From assembly GCA_963853835.1 (NCBI GenBank), contig OY970820.1, positions 36,294,873-36,358,872 of the forward strand: 64,000 nt of DNA, in the 5' to 3' direction. Numbering within the stretch: the stretch's first letter is position 1; every line of letters starts with the position of its first letter. The notes under the pieces were generated by a model. The model ran no database searches. It was not told the origin of the DNA and saw nothing but the letters and a program-made list of their open reading frames with translations. Source of the stretch: Calendula officinalis. Taxonomy: Eukaryota > Streptophyta > Magnoliopsida > Asterales > Asteraceae. Both the position numbers and the translations under genes were made by a program. Below are positions 10,977-22,067 of the stretch, one piece after another.

Positions 10977-13900
10977 TTATTCTCTTACGACCTTCTGATA
11001 CACTGAGCTCATGGCTGAGTTGATTAATTTCTTCATTTGTTTTCCCTCTTCAGTAGAGGAACTCAGCAGTTTGTGATAGACCATAAGTTGTTCAACGTCG
11101 CACAGGTCTAGTTCACCAGTTTGTTGAAAGCAATGCCTCTTCTTGTCATCCAGATAGCAAAAACCGTAGATGGGTTCTTTGACAATTTGCCCAGGGATAA
11201 AGTTAACTCCCATGGGAACGGTTCTTGTGAGGTTGAGTCTTGGACGTTTAGCAAAAATTATTGAAGACCCAACCTCAGCTGATCTGGGTTCAGCGAAGGG
11301 CTCGGGGAGAACAAACTTACGTTTCTCCCTTTTGCAGAGGAGCTTGCCTAGGGATAAAGTTAACTCCCATGGGAACGGTTCTTGTGAGGTTGAGTCTTGG
11401 ACGTTTAGCAAAAATTATTGAAGACCCAACCTCAGCTGATCTGGGTTCAGTGAAGGGCTCGGGGAGAACAGACTTACGTTTCTCCCCTCTTGCAGAGGAG
11501 CTTTCACCAGCAGGTTCTCTGACAGTCAGGAGAGTATCTCTTGACCTTATCGCATAAAGTCTTGAAGGAGAGGATTGCGACTCCTACCTCACTTTCCAGA
11601 TCTGTTATATTAGGTGATGGTTTTGCAGATCTGGCAGCTGCTAACATCTCATTCCATTCATCATAGTTGAATTGAGTGCTGATCTTGTTCAGAGACACCC
11701 TTTCAGGAGCGAAGGGCCCTCCAGCTCTGTATATAATGATTTCTTGTGGAGAGCTGGAAGATGATTTGGGGCTCCTTACGCTGGTGAGTTTTGCTTCTTG
11801 CCTTCGTTTATAAAGAACCTTATTGAACAACCTAATGTTCTCAGTTCTTTCTGCTTCAGCTCTTTGGAACAGTTCTTCTTGGGTTTTTCTTTGGATAGCA
11901 ATAAGTGTTTTGAGATCAGCAGTGGTTCCAACTTCTTCTAAGAGAGCATCTTTGAACGAGGAAAGATTTAGCTCCCCTCAGTAGGTTGAGGAATCACCTG
12001 TATAATGGGCTGAGGGATTTGGATTTGTGGGACCTCAACTGATTTAAAAGAATCAACGATGTTAACGAAATCAGTTGAGGTTTCTTCTACCCTGAGACCT
12101 TCAGCAGGGGTGAGTGTTGATTGCATTGTTGTCTCACCTGCTGAAGTAGTTACATCAGGTGTTTCAGTAGGGATGAGTGTTGTTAAAATTGGAGTCTCGT
12201 CTACTGAAACGTCTTCTTCTTCTTGTTGCATTCCAGCAGAGGTGAGTGGTGGAGAAATGGGAGTCTCACCTGCTGGAATGTCTTCTTGAACATTGGCTCC
12301 AACAGCAGAGGTGACTATAAGTTGTGAATCAAGATTTTCACCTGGTTTTTCACCTGCTGATGTAGCTTGCTCTTTCTCCCCCTCAGAGAGTGCCTGAAGA
12401 AGTAAGGAACTCTCTGGTGCAGCAGTAGGATGAACATCAGCGGCACCCTCATTTAATTTCTGAAGAATGAGGTCAAAGGTGCCTTGGAGACTAGTAACTT
12501 GAGAGGTCAACGAACAAACCTCAGTCTCCAATTTGTCCATCCTTATGGACATAGCAGAAGCAGAATCTTCAATAGCCTTAGAGAGATGGTTATGAGTATT
12601 GGTCAGCAGAGACTCTTGCTTTGATTGTGCAAGACCAATACGATCGACAGCTGAGACAAGAGGAGATACCTTGGAGTGCAAGGTGTTCGGCTGTCGTTCC
12701 ACTTCTGCTTCATTGGCCCGAGCTTCGCAGAGAAGCTTATCTTTTTTGACTCTGTCAGATTCTCTAATGGAGTTCAGCTCTCTATGAATGTATTCTTTGA
12801 GAGAGATGAACTCACTTGTGTTGCAGCGAATCTGATCAGCAAGAAGAACCAGATGAGGAGTCTGAGTGTGAACCTCAGTATGCAGAGAAGCAATGCTGGA
12901 AGAGAGATTCTCAGCAGTAATAGCAAACTTCTTTGGAACATCCCTGCGAAGGGTGTTCATCTGCTTACTCAGCATGGCCATCCCAGGTCGAATCTGAGAT
13001 GAGACAACTCTCGACATCAGAGCAGTAGCGGCTCTGATGGGATTGCTTCCTCCAGCTTTGCTGGATTCAGCATGGGACACATGAACTGTTTAGGGAGAGG
13101 GGTCCGGTATGTCTCCAGCTGAGAGGGTGACCTCAGCTGTGGTAGAAGGTGTTCCTGAGTTAGGAGGAAGGGCTCCTATGGGATGCTCAGAAACTATGGG
13201 GGTGAGATGGGTCTAGCTGAAACTTCTGGGTTTTCGTCAGAAGTGCCGACATCAGCTGTCAAATCAATTTGAAGCCAAGGTTCATCTACATCTTCGTCTG
13301 GAGACGAAACATAGGGCTGAATGGGCTCATCAGCAGAATCAAACATTATGGCAAATGTTGTTTGATTACCTTGTACTTCAGTCTCACCAGTCAGCTAGTC
13401 TGGTATAGAGACTTGAGGAAGAGGTCCTCTGGGTAGTGTATCAGCTGCCTCACAGCTCAGTTGGCGAAAACGTTCGCGATCACTGGCAGCTTGGGTGGTT
13501 GCCTCAGTAACAACTGGGTCTACAGTTGTCTCTTCATCGGCGGTGGTGGTTTCCTCGATCCCCAGCTGGTGTAAGCTGGCGACGTTGTGGGAAACAGAAG
13601 GAACAGTTTCAAGAATGACTTGGTTTCCAGTCAATCTATCATCAACTGCTGACTCAGGAAGTGATGAAGAAGTTGGTGGTGGTGTGTGTGCAGCTGACTC
13701 ACGGGTGGCTTGGGATGAGCCAAAAACTTCACCAGCAGTCTGTCGAGAGACTGAGGTTGCTTGTGGAGTTTTTCCCCTTGTTACAATGACTGATAATGAA
13801 TCAGTCGAGGAGCTACGCAGAAAGGTGGATCCGGCACTAACTCCTAAAGAACGAAATTGCTATATTGAAGTCTGCTGACTTGTTGAGAAATCAGTAGGTG

Positions 13901-15284
13901 GAAGAGAAAGAGGAAGAGAAAGAGAGAGGTGATCAGCCATGAGTGTTTGACTAGAAACTCTGGTGATAGCTGGAGTTTCGGGAAAAACACTGCCAAATTG
14001 AAAATGAGAAGGATTATTCTCAGACGCTGACATAGCTTCTGATTGTAATCCTCCCAATCTAGGACTCGAGTGAATACCTAGAAGATCCTGGCTAAATCCT
14101 GATGATGCTGCTGTCGCCAGTTCAGCATCATCAGCTGCCATACCTTCTCCACAGGTAGCAGACCCTCTTTCCCTCAGCTGAGGAGAAGAAGGAGCACGTG
14201 AAATGGGAGAAGATGGCGGAGAGAAGGGAGAGGGTGTGGGAGTGCGATGAGCTTTTCTTTTCACTCGTTTCTTCACCACCAGAGGAGCAACATCTGCACC
14301 CTCATTTTCCGAATCATTGGGAACTGAGGCCCCTGTTGAGGTGGATTCTTTTTCATCAGCAGCTAGCGGACGACTAGCAGCTGAAGAACCCTTCAGATGA
14401 GAAAAGGACTTACCTTCTTGTAGGGCAGATTTCTTCGATGTGGTGCCCTTTGATTGATCCCTTTTAGATCTAGTACGATCTTTAGTGATCTTCAACATAT
14501 ATGAGGAGAGGGGAACATCTTCACCAGCTTCCTTCTTGGAGCTGAAGATGGTGTTAGTTAAGGTACGAACCTCGAACCATTCCCCCTTAAGTTCGTCGTA
14601 ATCAATCTTCCGCTTTTCGACCATCACATGAGCAATGCACAAAGTGAAGAATCGAATATAGGGAATGTGATTTCCCATTGCTTTGAGCTTGGTTTTGACC
14701 TCCTCGAAAACTAGTCTCACATAATCAATCCGCTGACCGGTGATTAGGGCTTCAGCAAAGATCTGAAGCTTGGAGTTGCACTGGTTTTGAGACCCATTGT
14801 TACCTCGTATGCACTGAATGATGTGCGTGAAAAAATAGGCCCATTGTCTCGTCTTCTTAAAGATGCGAACCCTGTCATCTTCCTTTTCTAATCGGTATCC
14901 AGTGATACCGATCAGACTTGCTTTTGCCTCATCAGCAGATTTCATCTCCTGATAGAGTTGAAAACTGAGCAAGAAGTCGAACCCGCAAGCTGTTCAGAAA
15001 TCATCAACAGTGATGGTGATTTGATGATCTTCAACTTGCGCAACAATGTTTTCCCCGGAGATGGAGGCGGACATCCAGAAATCACGCAAGAGTTCATAAA
15101 AACTCTTGGTGAAGCGAAGAAAAGCACCCCTGAAAAGGCAGTGGCGTAAGAATTTTCCGACCGGTTGATAGATTTTCTTGAGGTTTTCCGGTGGAGAGGT
15201 GTTTGCCACTAAGTTCGAGTTTTGAGAAAACTCGATGGCATCTCTGGATAGGGTTGCTTTGGTGGTTTTTCTGGAAGTAGACAT
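10977..15284 (-). pseudogene. large extra ORF 3' of pol in element A, function unknown
   Basis: Frames 15284-14994, 14972-13860, 13634-13395, 13080-11968, 11830-11504 and 11411-10977 line up as one former protein of roughly 1,400 codons on the element's sense strand. The N-terminal part (15284 to about 14500) looks globular (F-L-R-H-C-L-F-R-G-A-F; A-L-I-T-G-Q-R-I-D-Y-V-R-L). Next come basic Ser/Pro-rich linkers, then a likely coiled coil (13080-12400, with many Leu/Ser heptads) and acidic Glu/Thr/Pro-rich repeats. I see no signal peptide or clear membrane segment, so an envelope role is not supported by what I can read. I do not recognise the family. Confidence 0.72.
11193..11506. repeat. 157-bp tandem duplication in the extra ORF of A
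   Basis: Two adjacent copies (11193-11349 and 11350-11506) start AGGGATAAAGTTAACTCCCA and differ at only a few positions. The unit is not a multiple of three, so the duplication shifts the reading frame. Confidence 0.93.
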
Positions 15285-15300
15285 GATTTAGAGAAAAGAA

Positions 15301-15797
15301 AGATAAAGGTTTGAAGAGAAGAGTTAGGGTTCTTGAGAGGATTTGAGAGAGGATTTTGAGGGTGGTGATGAGAAATAGAGAGATACGTGGGGTATTTATA
15401 GGGAGGAGTAGGACGTTTTTGGTAAAGATTTGAATTTAAACCGGATCAAAAATGGATGGTTGGAAACCAACTATGGAAATGTTGGTTTTCGTGCGAAGAA
15501 ACCGGTATGATGTGACAGTGAGGGTTAGTGGAGCCGTTTCGGTGTCAGGGATGTCATGTCCCTCATAAATACCAAATATTTCCGCTTGAGTGAAAATATT
15601 TGCCACAGAGAACGTGTGGATATGGATGAAAGATTCCTTTTTCTTTGAAAACCAAACGTTTTAACTTATAAAACTTGACAAGTATCATTTTGAGATGTTC
15701 TATTAAGCTGATTGATATATTCAAACGTTTTTAGTCAGCCGAATGTACTAAGTGACAAGGTGATCTTAGCAGTTGCTGATAGTACCTCAGCAGATGA
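15301..15797. other. spacer between pol and extra ORF of element A
   Basis: About 500 bp of noncoding DNA between the pol stop (15800-15798, minus) and the start of the extra ORF (ATG at 15284). On the sense strand there is a TATAAATA-like sequence near 15400, about 110 bp before that ATG. This could be a separate promoter for the extra ORF, but nothing else supports it. Confidence 0.4.
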
Positions 15798-17583
15798 TTT
15801 AAGCATTTAACATACCCAGCTCGCTGATTAAAAAGTTGAAACGTTTTTCATCTAAAGGTTTAGTAAACAAATCAGCCAGCTGAAGGTCTGTTGAAATGAA
15901 GTGAAGTTCCACGTCACCTTGTTCAATGTGATCTCTAATGAAATGATACCTGATGTCGATATGTTTGGTTCTAGAATGAAGAATTGGATTGTTGCTGATT
16001 GCAATAGCACTTGTGTTATCACAGTAGATAGGGACTTTTCAAAAGTTCATATCAAAGTCAATCAGCTGATTCTTCATCCAAAGGACTTGAGCACAACAGC
16101 TTCCAGCAGCAACATATTCTGCTTCAGCTGTAGAGGTGGAAACAATATTTTGTTTCTTGCTTGTCCAGCTGACTAGCTTGCCACCTAGCAGCTGACATCC
16201 TCCAGTAGTGCTCTTTCTATCCATCTTGCAACCTGCAAAGTCTGAATCTGAATATCCAATTAGATCAAACCCGGAGTCTTTGGCATACCAAAGACCTAGG
16301 CTTGGAGTACCTTTAAGGTACCTCAAAATGCACTTAGCAGCTATTAGATGAGATTCTCTAGGATCAGCTTGATACCTAGCACACATGCAAGTAGCAAACA
16401 TAATGTCTGGTCTGCTGGCAGTGAGATAGAGCAAAGACCCAATGATTCCTCTATAGAATGTGACATCAACTTATTTCCCAATTGTATCAGCATCTAGATT
16501 ATTTGGAGGAGCCATTGGAGTTTTCATGGATGATGATGAATTCATATCAAATTTCTTTAAAAGATCTTTGATATATTTTTCTTGGTTTATAAAAATTCCA
16601 TTTTTAGATTGCTTAACTTGTAAGCCAAGAAAATATGTTAATTCACCTATCATACTCATCTCATACTTTGTAGACATAAGTTTTGAAAAATGTCTACAAA
16701 GTTTTTCATCAGTAGCACCAAAAATTATGTCATCCACATAAATTTGAACAAGAATGATATCACCTTTGATTTTGCGAATAAATAAGGTTTTATCAATCTT
16801 TCCCCTGGTGAAATCATTTGCTAAAAGAAAAGTGGAGAGTGTGTCATACCATGCTCGAGGAACTTGTTTTAACCCATACAGCGCCTTATCCAATTTAAAC
16901 ACATAGTCTAAATATTTTGGATTTTCAAAACCTGGTGGTTGCTTCACATATACTTCCTCTTGCAGTTTCCTATTTAAGAATGCTCTCTTCACGTCCATCT
17001 GAAAAACTGTGAAGTTTTTGTAGGCAGCATAGGCTAGAAATATTCTAATAGCCCCAAGCCTTGCTACTGGAGCAAATGTTTCATCGAAATCGATTCCTTC
17101 CTCCTGTCTGTATCTTTGTGCAACAAGTCTAGACTTATTGCGGATAACCACACCTTCTTCATGTATTTTGTTCCTAAATACCCACTTGGTACCAATTATT
17201 GTCTTACCATCTGGTGGGGGCACCAGCTGCCACACTTTATTGACCTCAAATTGGTTCAGTTCTTCCTGCATCGCTTGAATCCAGTTGGAGCTTTCTAAGA
17301 CAGCTTTAATATTTTTCGGTTCTTTAGCTGCTAAGAAACACGACCATAGGCAAAGATTGCATGATGTCTTACTTCTTGTGACCACTCCTTGTTGTGGATC
17401 TCCAATGATAAATTCAATTGGATGTTCTGAGGTCCACTTAGATTGAGGAGCAGCTGTAGAAGAGGAAGACTCAGCAGAATTTGATCCTTCTTGAGCAGCT
17501 GAATGCTCAGCAGGATTATGTACTTCATTTTGAACTAATCTTCTTGAAGTATGAAGAGGTGGCTTAGAGTTGGATCTAGCCAT
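15798..17583 (-). pseudogene. copia reverse transcriptase and RNase H (element A)
   Basis: The frame starting near 17583 runs through an integrase-RT linker and then W-I-Q-A-M-Q-E-E-L, F-Q-M-D-V-K-R-A-F-L (first catalytic Asp) and Q-I-Y-V-D-D-I-I-F-G (YVDD box near 16725). An in-frame TAA stops it at 16471. The same frame reopens with R-P-D-I-M-F-A-T-C, S-T-A-E-A-E-Y and, after an in-frame TGA near 16040, Y-C-D-N-T-S-A-I-A-I, K-H-I-D-I-R-Y and L-A-D-L-F-T-K-P. The pol stop TAA is at 15800-15798. Only point stops break the RT/RNase H part. Confidence 0.93.
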
Positions 17584-17607
17584 GGATGATGCTCTTGCTG
17601 TTGGGAT

Positions 17608-18663
17608 TTATTGTTGAACAACTGCAATATCTACAAGATATGTGGGAGCATCATGAAACGTATCATCTGAATCATTTATTGGAACATCAAAAAGATTCAA
17701 AGCATCAGAGAATGCTTCAGCTGCATCATCAGTTGATGGTTCAGCTGATCTCTGAAATGAGTCAGATGATTCAGTAGAGGTGGGGTTTAAGGCCTTAGAG
17801 TGTTCTTCAAAAGTAATATTGGTAGATTCTTCCAATGTTTGTCTTCTTTTGTTGAAAACTTTGTATGCCTTAGACACAGTGGAATACCCCAAGAAAATGG
17901 CTTCATCGGCTTTAGAGTCAGACTTGCTTAGCTGATCTCGTGTATTTAACACAAAACACACACAACCAAATACATGAAAGAAACCAATATATGGTTTCCT
18001 CTGACGAAGAATCTCATAAGAAGTTTTCTTATGTCTCTTCACGTAAAGAGACCTGTTTTGAGTAAAACAAGCTGTATTAACAGCTTCTACCCAAAATTGT
18101 TTTGGCATGTTTGACTCAGCAAGCATTCTTCTTGCAGCTTCTATTAGGGTTCTGTTTCTTCTTTCAGCAACACCATTTTGTTGAGGTGTTCTAGCAGCTG
18201 AAAAGTTTTGTGAGATCCCAACTTCTGGGCAGAAGTCTTCCAACGTACTATTTCTGAATTCAGTACCATTGTCTGATCTCAGCATCTTAACTCTTGACCC
18301 ATTTAGAAGTTCCATCTTTTTGATGAATTTAATAATTTCATCAGCTGCATCACTTTTGTGACGAAGAAAAATAACCCAAGTGTATCGTGAGTATTCATCA
18401 ACGATAACGAGTATATACTTCTTTCCACCTAGACATTCAGTGCTCATAGGACCAAAGAGATCCGTATGGAGCATATGCAAGCAGCTGTCGATGGAGAAAC
18501 ATTGCTTTGATTTGAAGGAGCTTTTATGTTGTTTACCTTGTTCATAAGCTGAACAAAGCTTATCCTTTTCATATTTGATTTGTGGCAAGCCATTCACCAG
18601 CTGACCTCGGGCTAGCTTTGATATATTTTTAAAATTCAAGTGAGATAGCCTTTTGTGCCACAA
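17608..18663 (-). pseudogene. copia integrase (element A)
   Basis: A continuous 351-codon frame. It begins with W-H-K-R-L-S-H-L-N-F (zinc-binding His pair) and C-S-A-Y-E-Q-G-K-Q-H, where the second Cys of the C-x2-C pair has become Tyr. The catalytic Asp-Asp-Glu residues are present: H-T-D-L-F-G-P, R-S-D-N-G-T-E-F and Q-Q-N-G-V-A-E-R-R-N-R-T. It inserts the cDNA into the host chromosome. The damaged zinc finger probably impairs it even apart from breaks elsewhere. Confidence 0.93.
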
Positions 18664-18668
18664 CCAAT

Positions 18669-19043
18669 TCAGCTCTTCAGTGGAATATAAGGATTCATGT
18701 CAAGTGTATATACGTTGTTGTTTCTTGGTGCGATAAGCACGACTTTTCCACTTTTATCTATCACCTTTCCTCTGTACTTATTAAAGTTCACTGAGAACTC
18801 TACATCACATAGTTGGCTAATGCTGATTAAATTATGTTTCAGCCCATTCATATAACCAAATCTTATGATTTTTATAGATCCATTTGAGATGGATCCATAA
18901 CCTTACGTTGAGCCTCTACCATTATCACCAAAAATTACTGGAGGACCAGTACATACTTCAAACTCTTCCAGCAAGGATTTGTATCCAGTCATATGTCTTG
19001 AGCAACCACTATCTAGGTAGCAGACGTATTTGCTTTGATCACC
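18669..19043 (-). pseudogene. copia protease and GAG-pre-integrase region (element A)
   Basis: The protease frame opens after the TGCAG motif at 19046-19044 and reads Y-L-D-S-G-C-S-R-H-M-T-G at about 19010-18980. A stop follows near 18901, then L-K-H-N-L-I-S-I-S-Q-L-C-D (18851-18669), the usual end of the protease core leading to the pre-integrase domain. The identification is clear; the frame is interrupted. Confidence 0.88.
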
Positions 19044-19046
19044 CTG
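19044..19046 (-). other. candidate 3' splice acceptor before protease (element A)
   Basis: The sense strand has gag-side E-V-W-V-P-K, then a CTAAC (branch-point-like), a T-rich tract and ATGCAG. The protease frame (G-D-Q-S-K-Y-V-C-Y-L-D-S-G) lies in a different frame from W-V-P-K and is closed by TAA codons upstream, so simple readthrough cannot join them. Splicing is inferred. Confidence 0.42.
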
Positions 19047-19423
19047 CATATAAATTTAAAAGAGTTAGTTCTTTTTGGAACCCACACTTCTGTGGGTCCT
19101 TGTGATTTCCTGCTGGAGCTCACATGGGTTGGGTTTTTAATAGACTCACTAGCTGAAGTTGGAGAGGGTCTTAAACTTGTGTTGTTACACTCATTTGCCA
19201 TGTGCAAACGGTCTCCACACTTATAACATTTTCTGTTCTTTTGTAGTGGAGTGGAGGGCGAGGCAACAGGGTTGGGTACTGGACCCAAAATCCCTTTCAT
19301 TTTCTGATTATCGGAAATAGTTAGAGTTTGAACGAGTGATGTCAGCTTGCTGACCTTTCCTTTCAGCTGTTTGACAGGACCAGCTGAAGAAGGACTTGGA
19401 GTGTTTTTTAGAACACTCTTACC
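19047..19423 (-). pseudogene. gag C-terminal region with second zinc knuckle (element A), part 3
   Basis: Reads K-C-Y-K-C-G-D-R-L-H-M-A-N-E-C (CCHC knuckle with a degenerate Gly-His spacing, about 19185-19230) and ends G-P-T-E-V-W-V-P-K. At 19423 it is cut by gypsy element C. Its upstream continuation, in the same frame, is 27801-27748 and then 58490-57718 once both inserts are removed. Confidence 0.87.
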
Positions 19424-21146
19424 TGTAACGACCCGAAATTGTAAATAAATAAAATATGTAAAAATATGATAATTATGGATAAATCATATAAAACACGTGG
19501 AAATTGGTTTCGTGTCGTTTGGACACCGTACGAGAAAGTTATGGGCGAAACCGGGTCGAGACAAAGATAAAAAAATGCAGCCCTGCTGCCCAAGAGAGTT
19601 CGCGATGCGAACTATTGGTGGCGATCGGGAAGTAGGGACAGGTAGTTTGGCTTTGGGTCGTGAAGTAGTTCGCGTTAGGTTAGCGATCACTAAGTTTGCG
19701 ATCGAAATGCAAAGTTAGCGACGCGAACTTAGTTTGCGCCGCGAAGTCTGGTCGAGCAGCATTAAAGTCGGGTTTGAGCTCATTTAATGCATTTCAAAAC
19801 CCTAGTTTTCTTCCTTTCGAGTTTGTGGACGATTTTGGGTGTAAACCATCTTTTGGAGCTGATTTCTTCATCAAATCTTGTGATTCTTCACTCCTAGTTG
19901 AAGATTAAAGGTATATCTTCACTCCCTTGTAGTTGTAGCTTTAGATCTATGGGTTTAGAAGCTTGGGTTTGAAACCCTAGTTCTTGAGTTGGTGATTAAT
20001 GGTTAATAAAGGTTGTATACACTTAATAAATGGTATATTGACCAAGGAAACAAGTGTATGATTACGATTTGTAAGAATCTTAAGGGTTGGTTAAACCTAG
20101 GGTTTGGTAAATCATCATATTTGGGGAAATGGATTGATGGGTGTTATCTAGAGGTAGATGAGCACATTGGTAGTAGTTTGTGATGGTAACCTTGTTGTGA
20201 TAATTGTTTTAGACATTCGGTGAAGTGTTGAAGTGGACGAATTGTGAGCAAGGAACCGGCGGAAGGTATACGGTTAAAGCATCTTTATTGCTAAGGTGAG
20301 TACGTGTGGAAATTTACTGAGTACATAGCCTATGAAATACATTTTATTACTTGCGTTATGGTCTATTTGCTTAATTGTGTAGACTAGTAGTTAGTAGTTA
20401 GTTACACCGATAGTTGTATTGAACTAACTTGTTTGATGATCGACGTGATAGCCGAGAGTTAGATTGACATAACCTTCGAGTTATGATATGTTGAGATGAT
20501 GTGATGATGCGGGGGACCCCCGGTCATGAGGTGTGGTGTGAGGGGCAGTTGGGTGGATTCCCATCGACTCCACCACGATAGTAGTCTTGCTAACTGGAGG
20601 TAGTCCGGCGAGTAAGGCAGGTATTGGTAGATTGGGTGAATCCCTCTTGCCAGTATCTTGAGGCTTATTAATGGCGATGGATTTCGGTTAATAAGTCAAG
20701 GTGGTTCTAGTTAGTTCGGGGGCAACCCGATAACTAGATATGATTCCTAGGGAAGCAAGGTATTAGAGTCACAATAGGGTGACTAGTTAGATGGATGAGT
20801 TACTTGTTCTATGTTTACATGTTATATTATACTTACCATTATTTTTGGGTCTAAACCCATGTAGCTCACGAGACGTTTTTGTCTCACGTACTCTTTGTTT
20901 TGTTTTGCTATGTACTCAGGTTCGGGATCGAAGGCTTAGGTACGCATGGATAGAGATGCGGGACCTAGATTAAAAGAAGACTAGATTGGATTTAGTCTTA
21001 GCTTGGTTATGATCTATTTTGTAACACCTACTTTTATACTCTGATTTCATACCAAGGTTTTTGTAAATCCAAATTTGAGGATGTTCTTCTATTTATAAAA
21101 TGTTTTATTTTGGCCAATATTTTGTATTAAAATTTGAGGTGTTACA
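19424..21146 (+). repeat. 5' LTR of element C
   Basis: 1,723 bp, paired with 26019-27742. The inner end is fixed by the primer site three bases downstream. Small ORFs here recur in the other LTR and show no coding constraint. Alternating GCGA/TTCGCG-rich DNA lies at about 19600-19745. Confidence 0.97.
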
Positions 21147-21149
21147 ACT

Positions 21150-21161
21150 TGGTATCAGAGC
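21150..21161 (+). other. primer binding site of element C
   Basis: TGGTATCAGAGC three bases after the LTR end, complementary to the 3' end of initiator tRNA-Met. Confidence 0.95.
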
Positions 21162-21395
21162 TATAGTTTAAGTGAATTAGGTTGGATGACCATCCTAGAC
21201 TTAAACTGTAGCATTAGGAATATAAGATTCCTTAAGATCATAGGTTGACCTTGAGACTTTATATTAAGTTTAGGGTTGAACCTAGGGGACCGATGAGATT
21301 TGATGTGATTTTGGATATTGAGTCTTATGTGACTTATGGGTTGTACACAAGGTACTAAATGTTTAATGTCTTTCGTATAGTCTTGATTAAAAGAA

Positions 21396-22067
21396 ATGGT
21401 GACCACGCGTAGAAGTGGTAGAGCCCCGGAGGGCCGGGCGGAGGAGATACCTCCTGTAGAGGTTGAGGTTGAACAAGAAAGTCACCCGTCAATGCATCGG
21501 GTGGGTGAGTCGGAGGTCGGAGCTAATAGAACTCCGGTAACCATGGCGGATCTCCAAACTATTATCGATCAAATTAAGGGAACGGTGGCCGAAGAAGTGC
21601 ACCGTATTATTGGAGACCGTGAGAGGTCGGGAGGGGACCGCGAATCCGAGGCTAAGTCGGATGAGAAAACCGGGGGTAGTGGCACCGGGGAAGGGAAATC
21701 CTCCACGGGTGGCCAAAGTGATGCTAGGGCTAGGCCCATTGTGAAAGAAGGTTGTTCATTTAAATCCTTCATGGCTTGTAAGCCAAATGTGTATACGGGT
21801 AGTTCGGACCCGAAGGTAACAATGAGGTGGTTCCGAGAAACTGAGAGGGTTATCGGTAGTAGCAAGTGTAAAGATGCCGATATGGTGACGTATGCGTCAC
21901 AATTGCTAAAAGAAGATGCCATGGTTTGGTGGGATATCGTGTATGAAACCCTCGGGAGAGAGGTAATTGAGAAGATGACGTGGGATGAATTCACCGCGAG
22001 ATTGAAAAAGAAATTTTGTCCCGAAAGGGATTTGGAGAAAATGCTCGAGAAATTCTTGACCCTTTAG
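21396..22067 (+). pseudogene. gypsy gag, N-terminal part (element C)
   Basis: The ATG at 21396 gives M-V-T-T-R-R-S-G, the common start of this gag type. The capsid (retrotrans_gag) region, about residues 130-223, reads A-S-Q-L-L-K-E-D-A-M-V-W-W and W-D-E-F-T-A-R-L-K-K-K-F. A single TAG (22065-22067) ends it. The frame continues at once with K-G-D-M-S-I-E-E-Y, the normal gag sequence, so the TAG replaces one sense codon, probably Gln or Lys. Without that stop, gag and pol would be one frame. Confidence 0.93.

Noticed and set aside
10977..15284. Envelope gene of a Sirevirus
   Set aside because: Position fits, but no signal peptide, membrane anchor or cleavage-like features could be read; kept as an unknown ORF.
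19497..19908. ORFs repeated at 26092-26503 as a possible gene pair
   Set aside because: They are the two LTRs of gypsy element C; each frame opens at GTG or by chance and no domain is visible.
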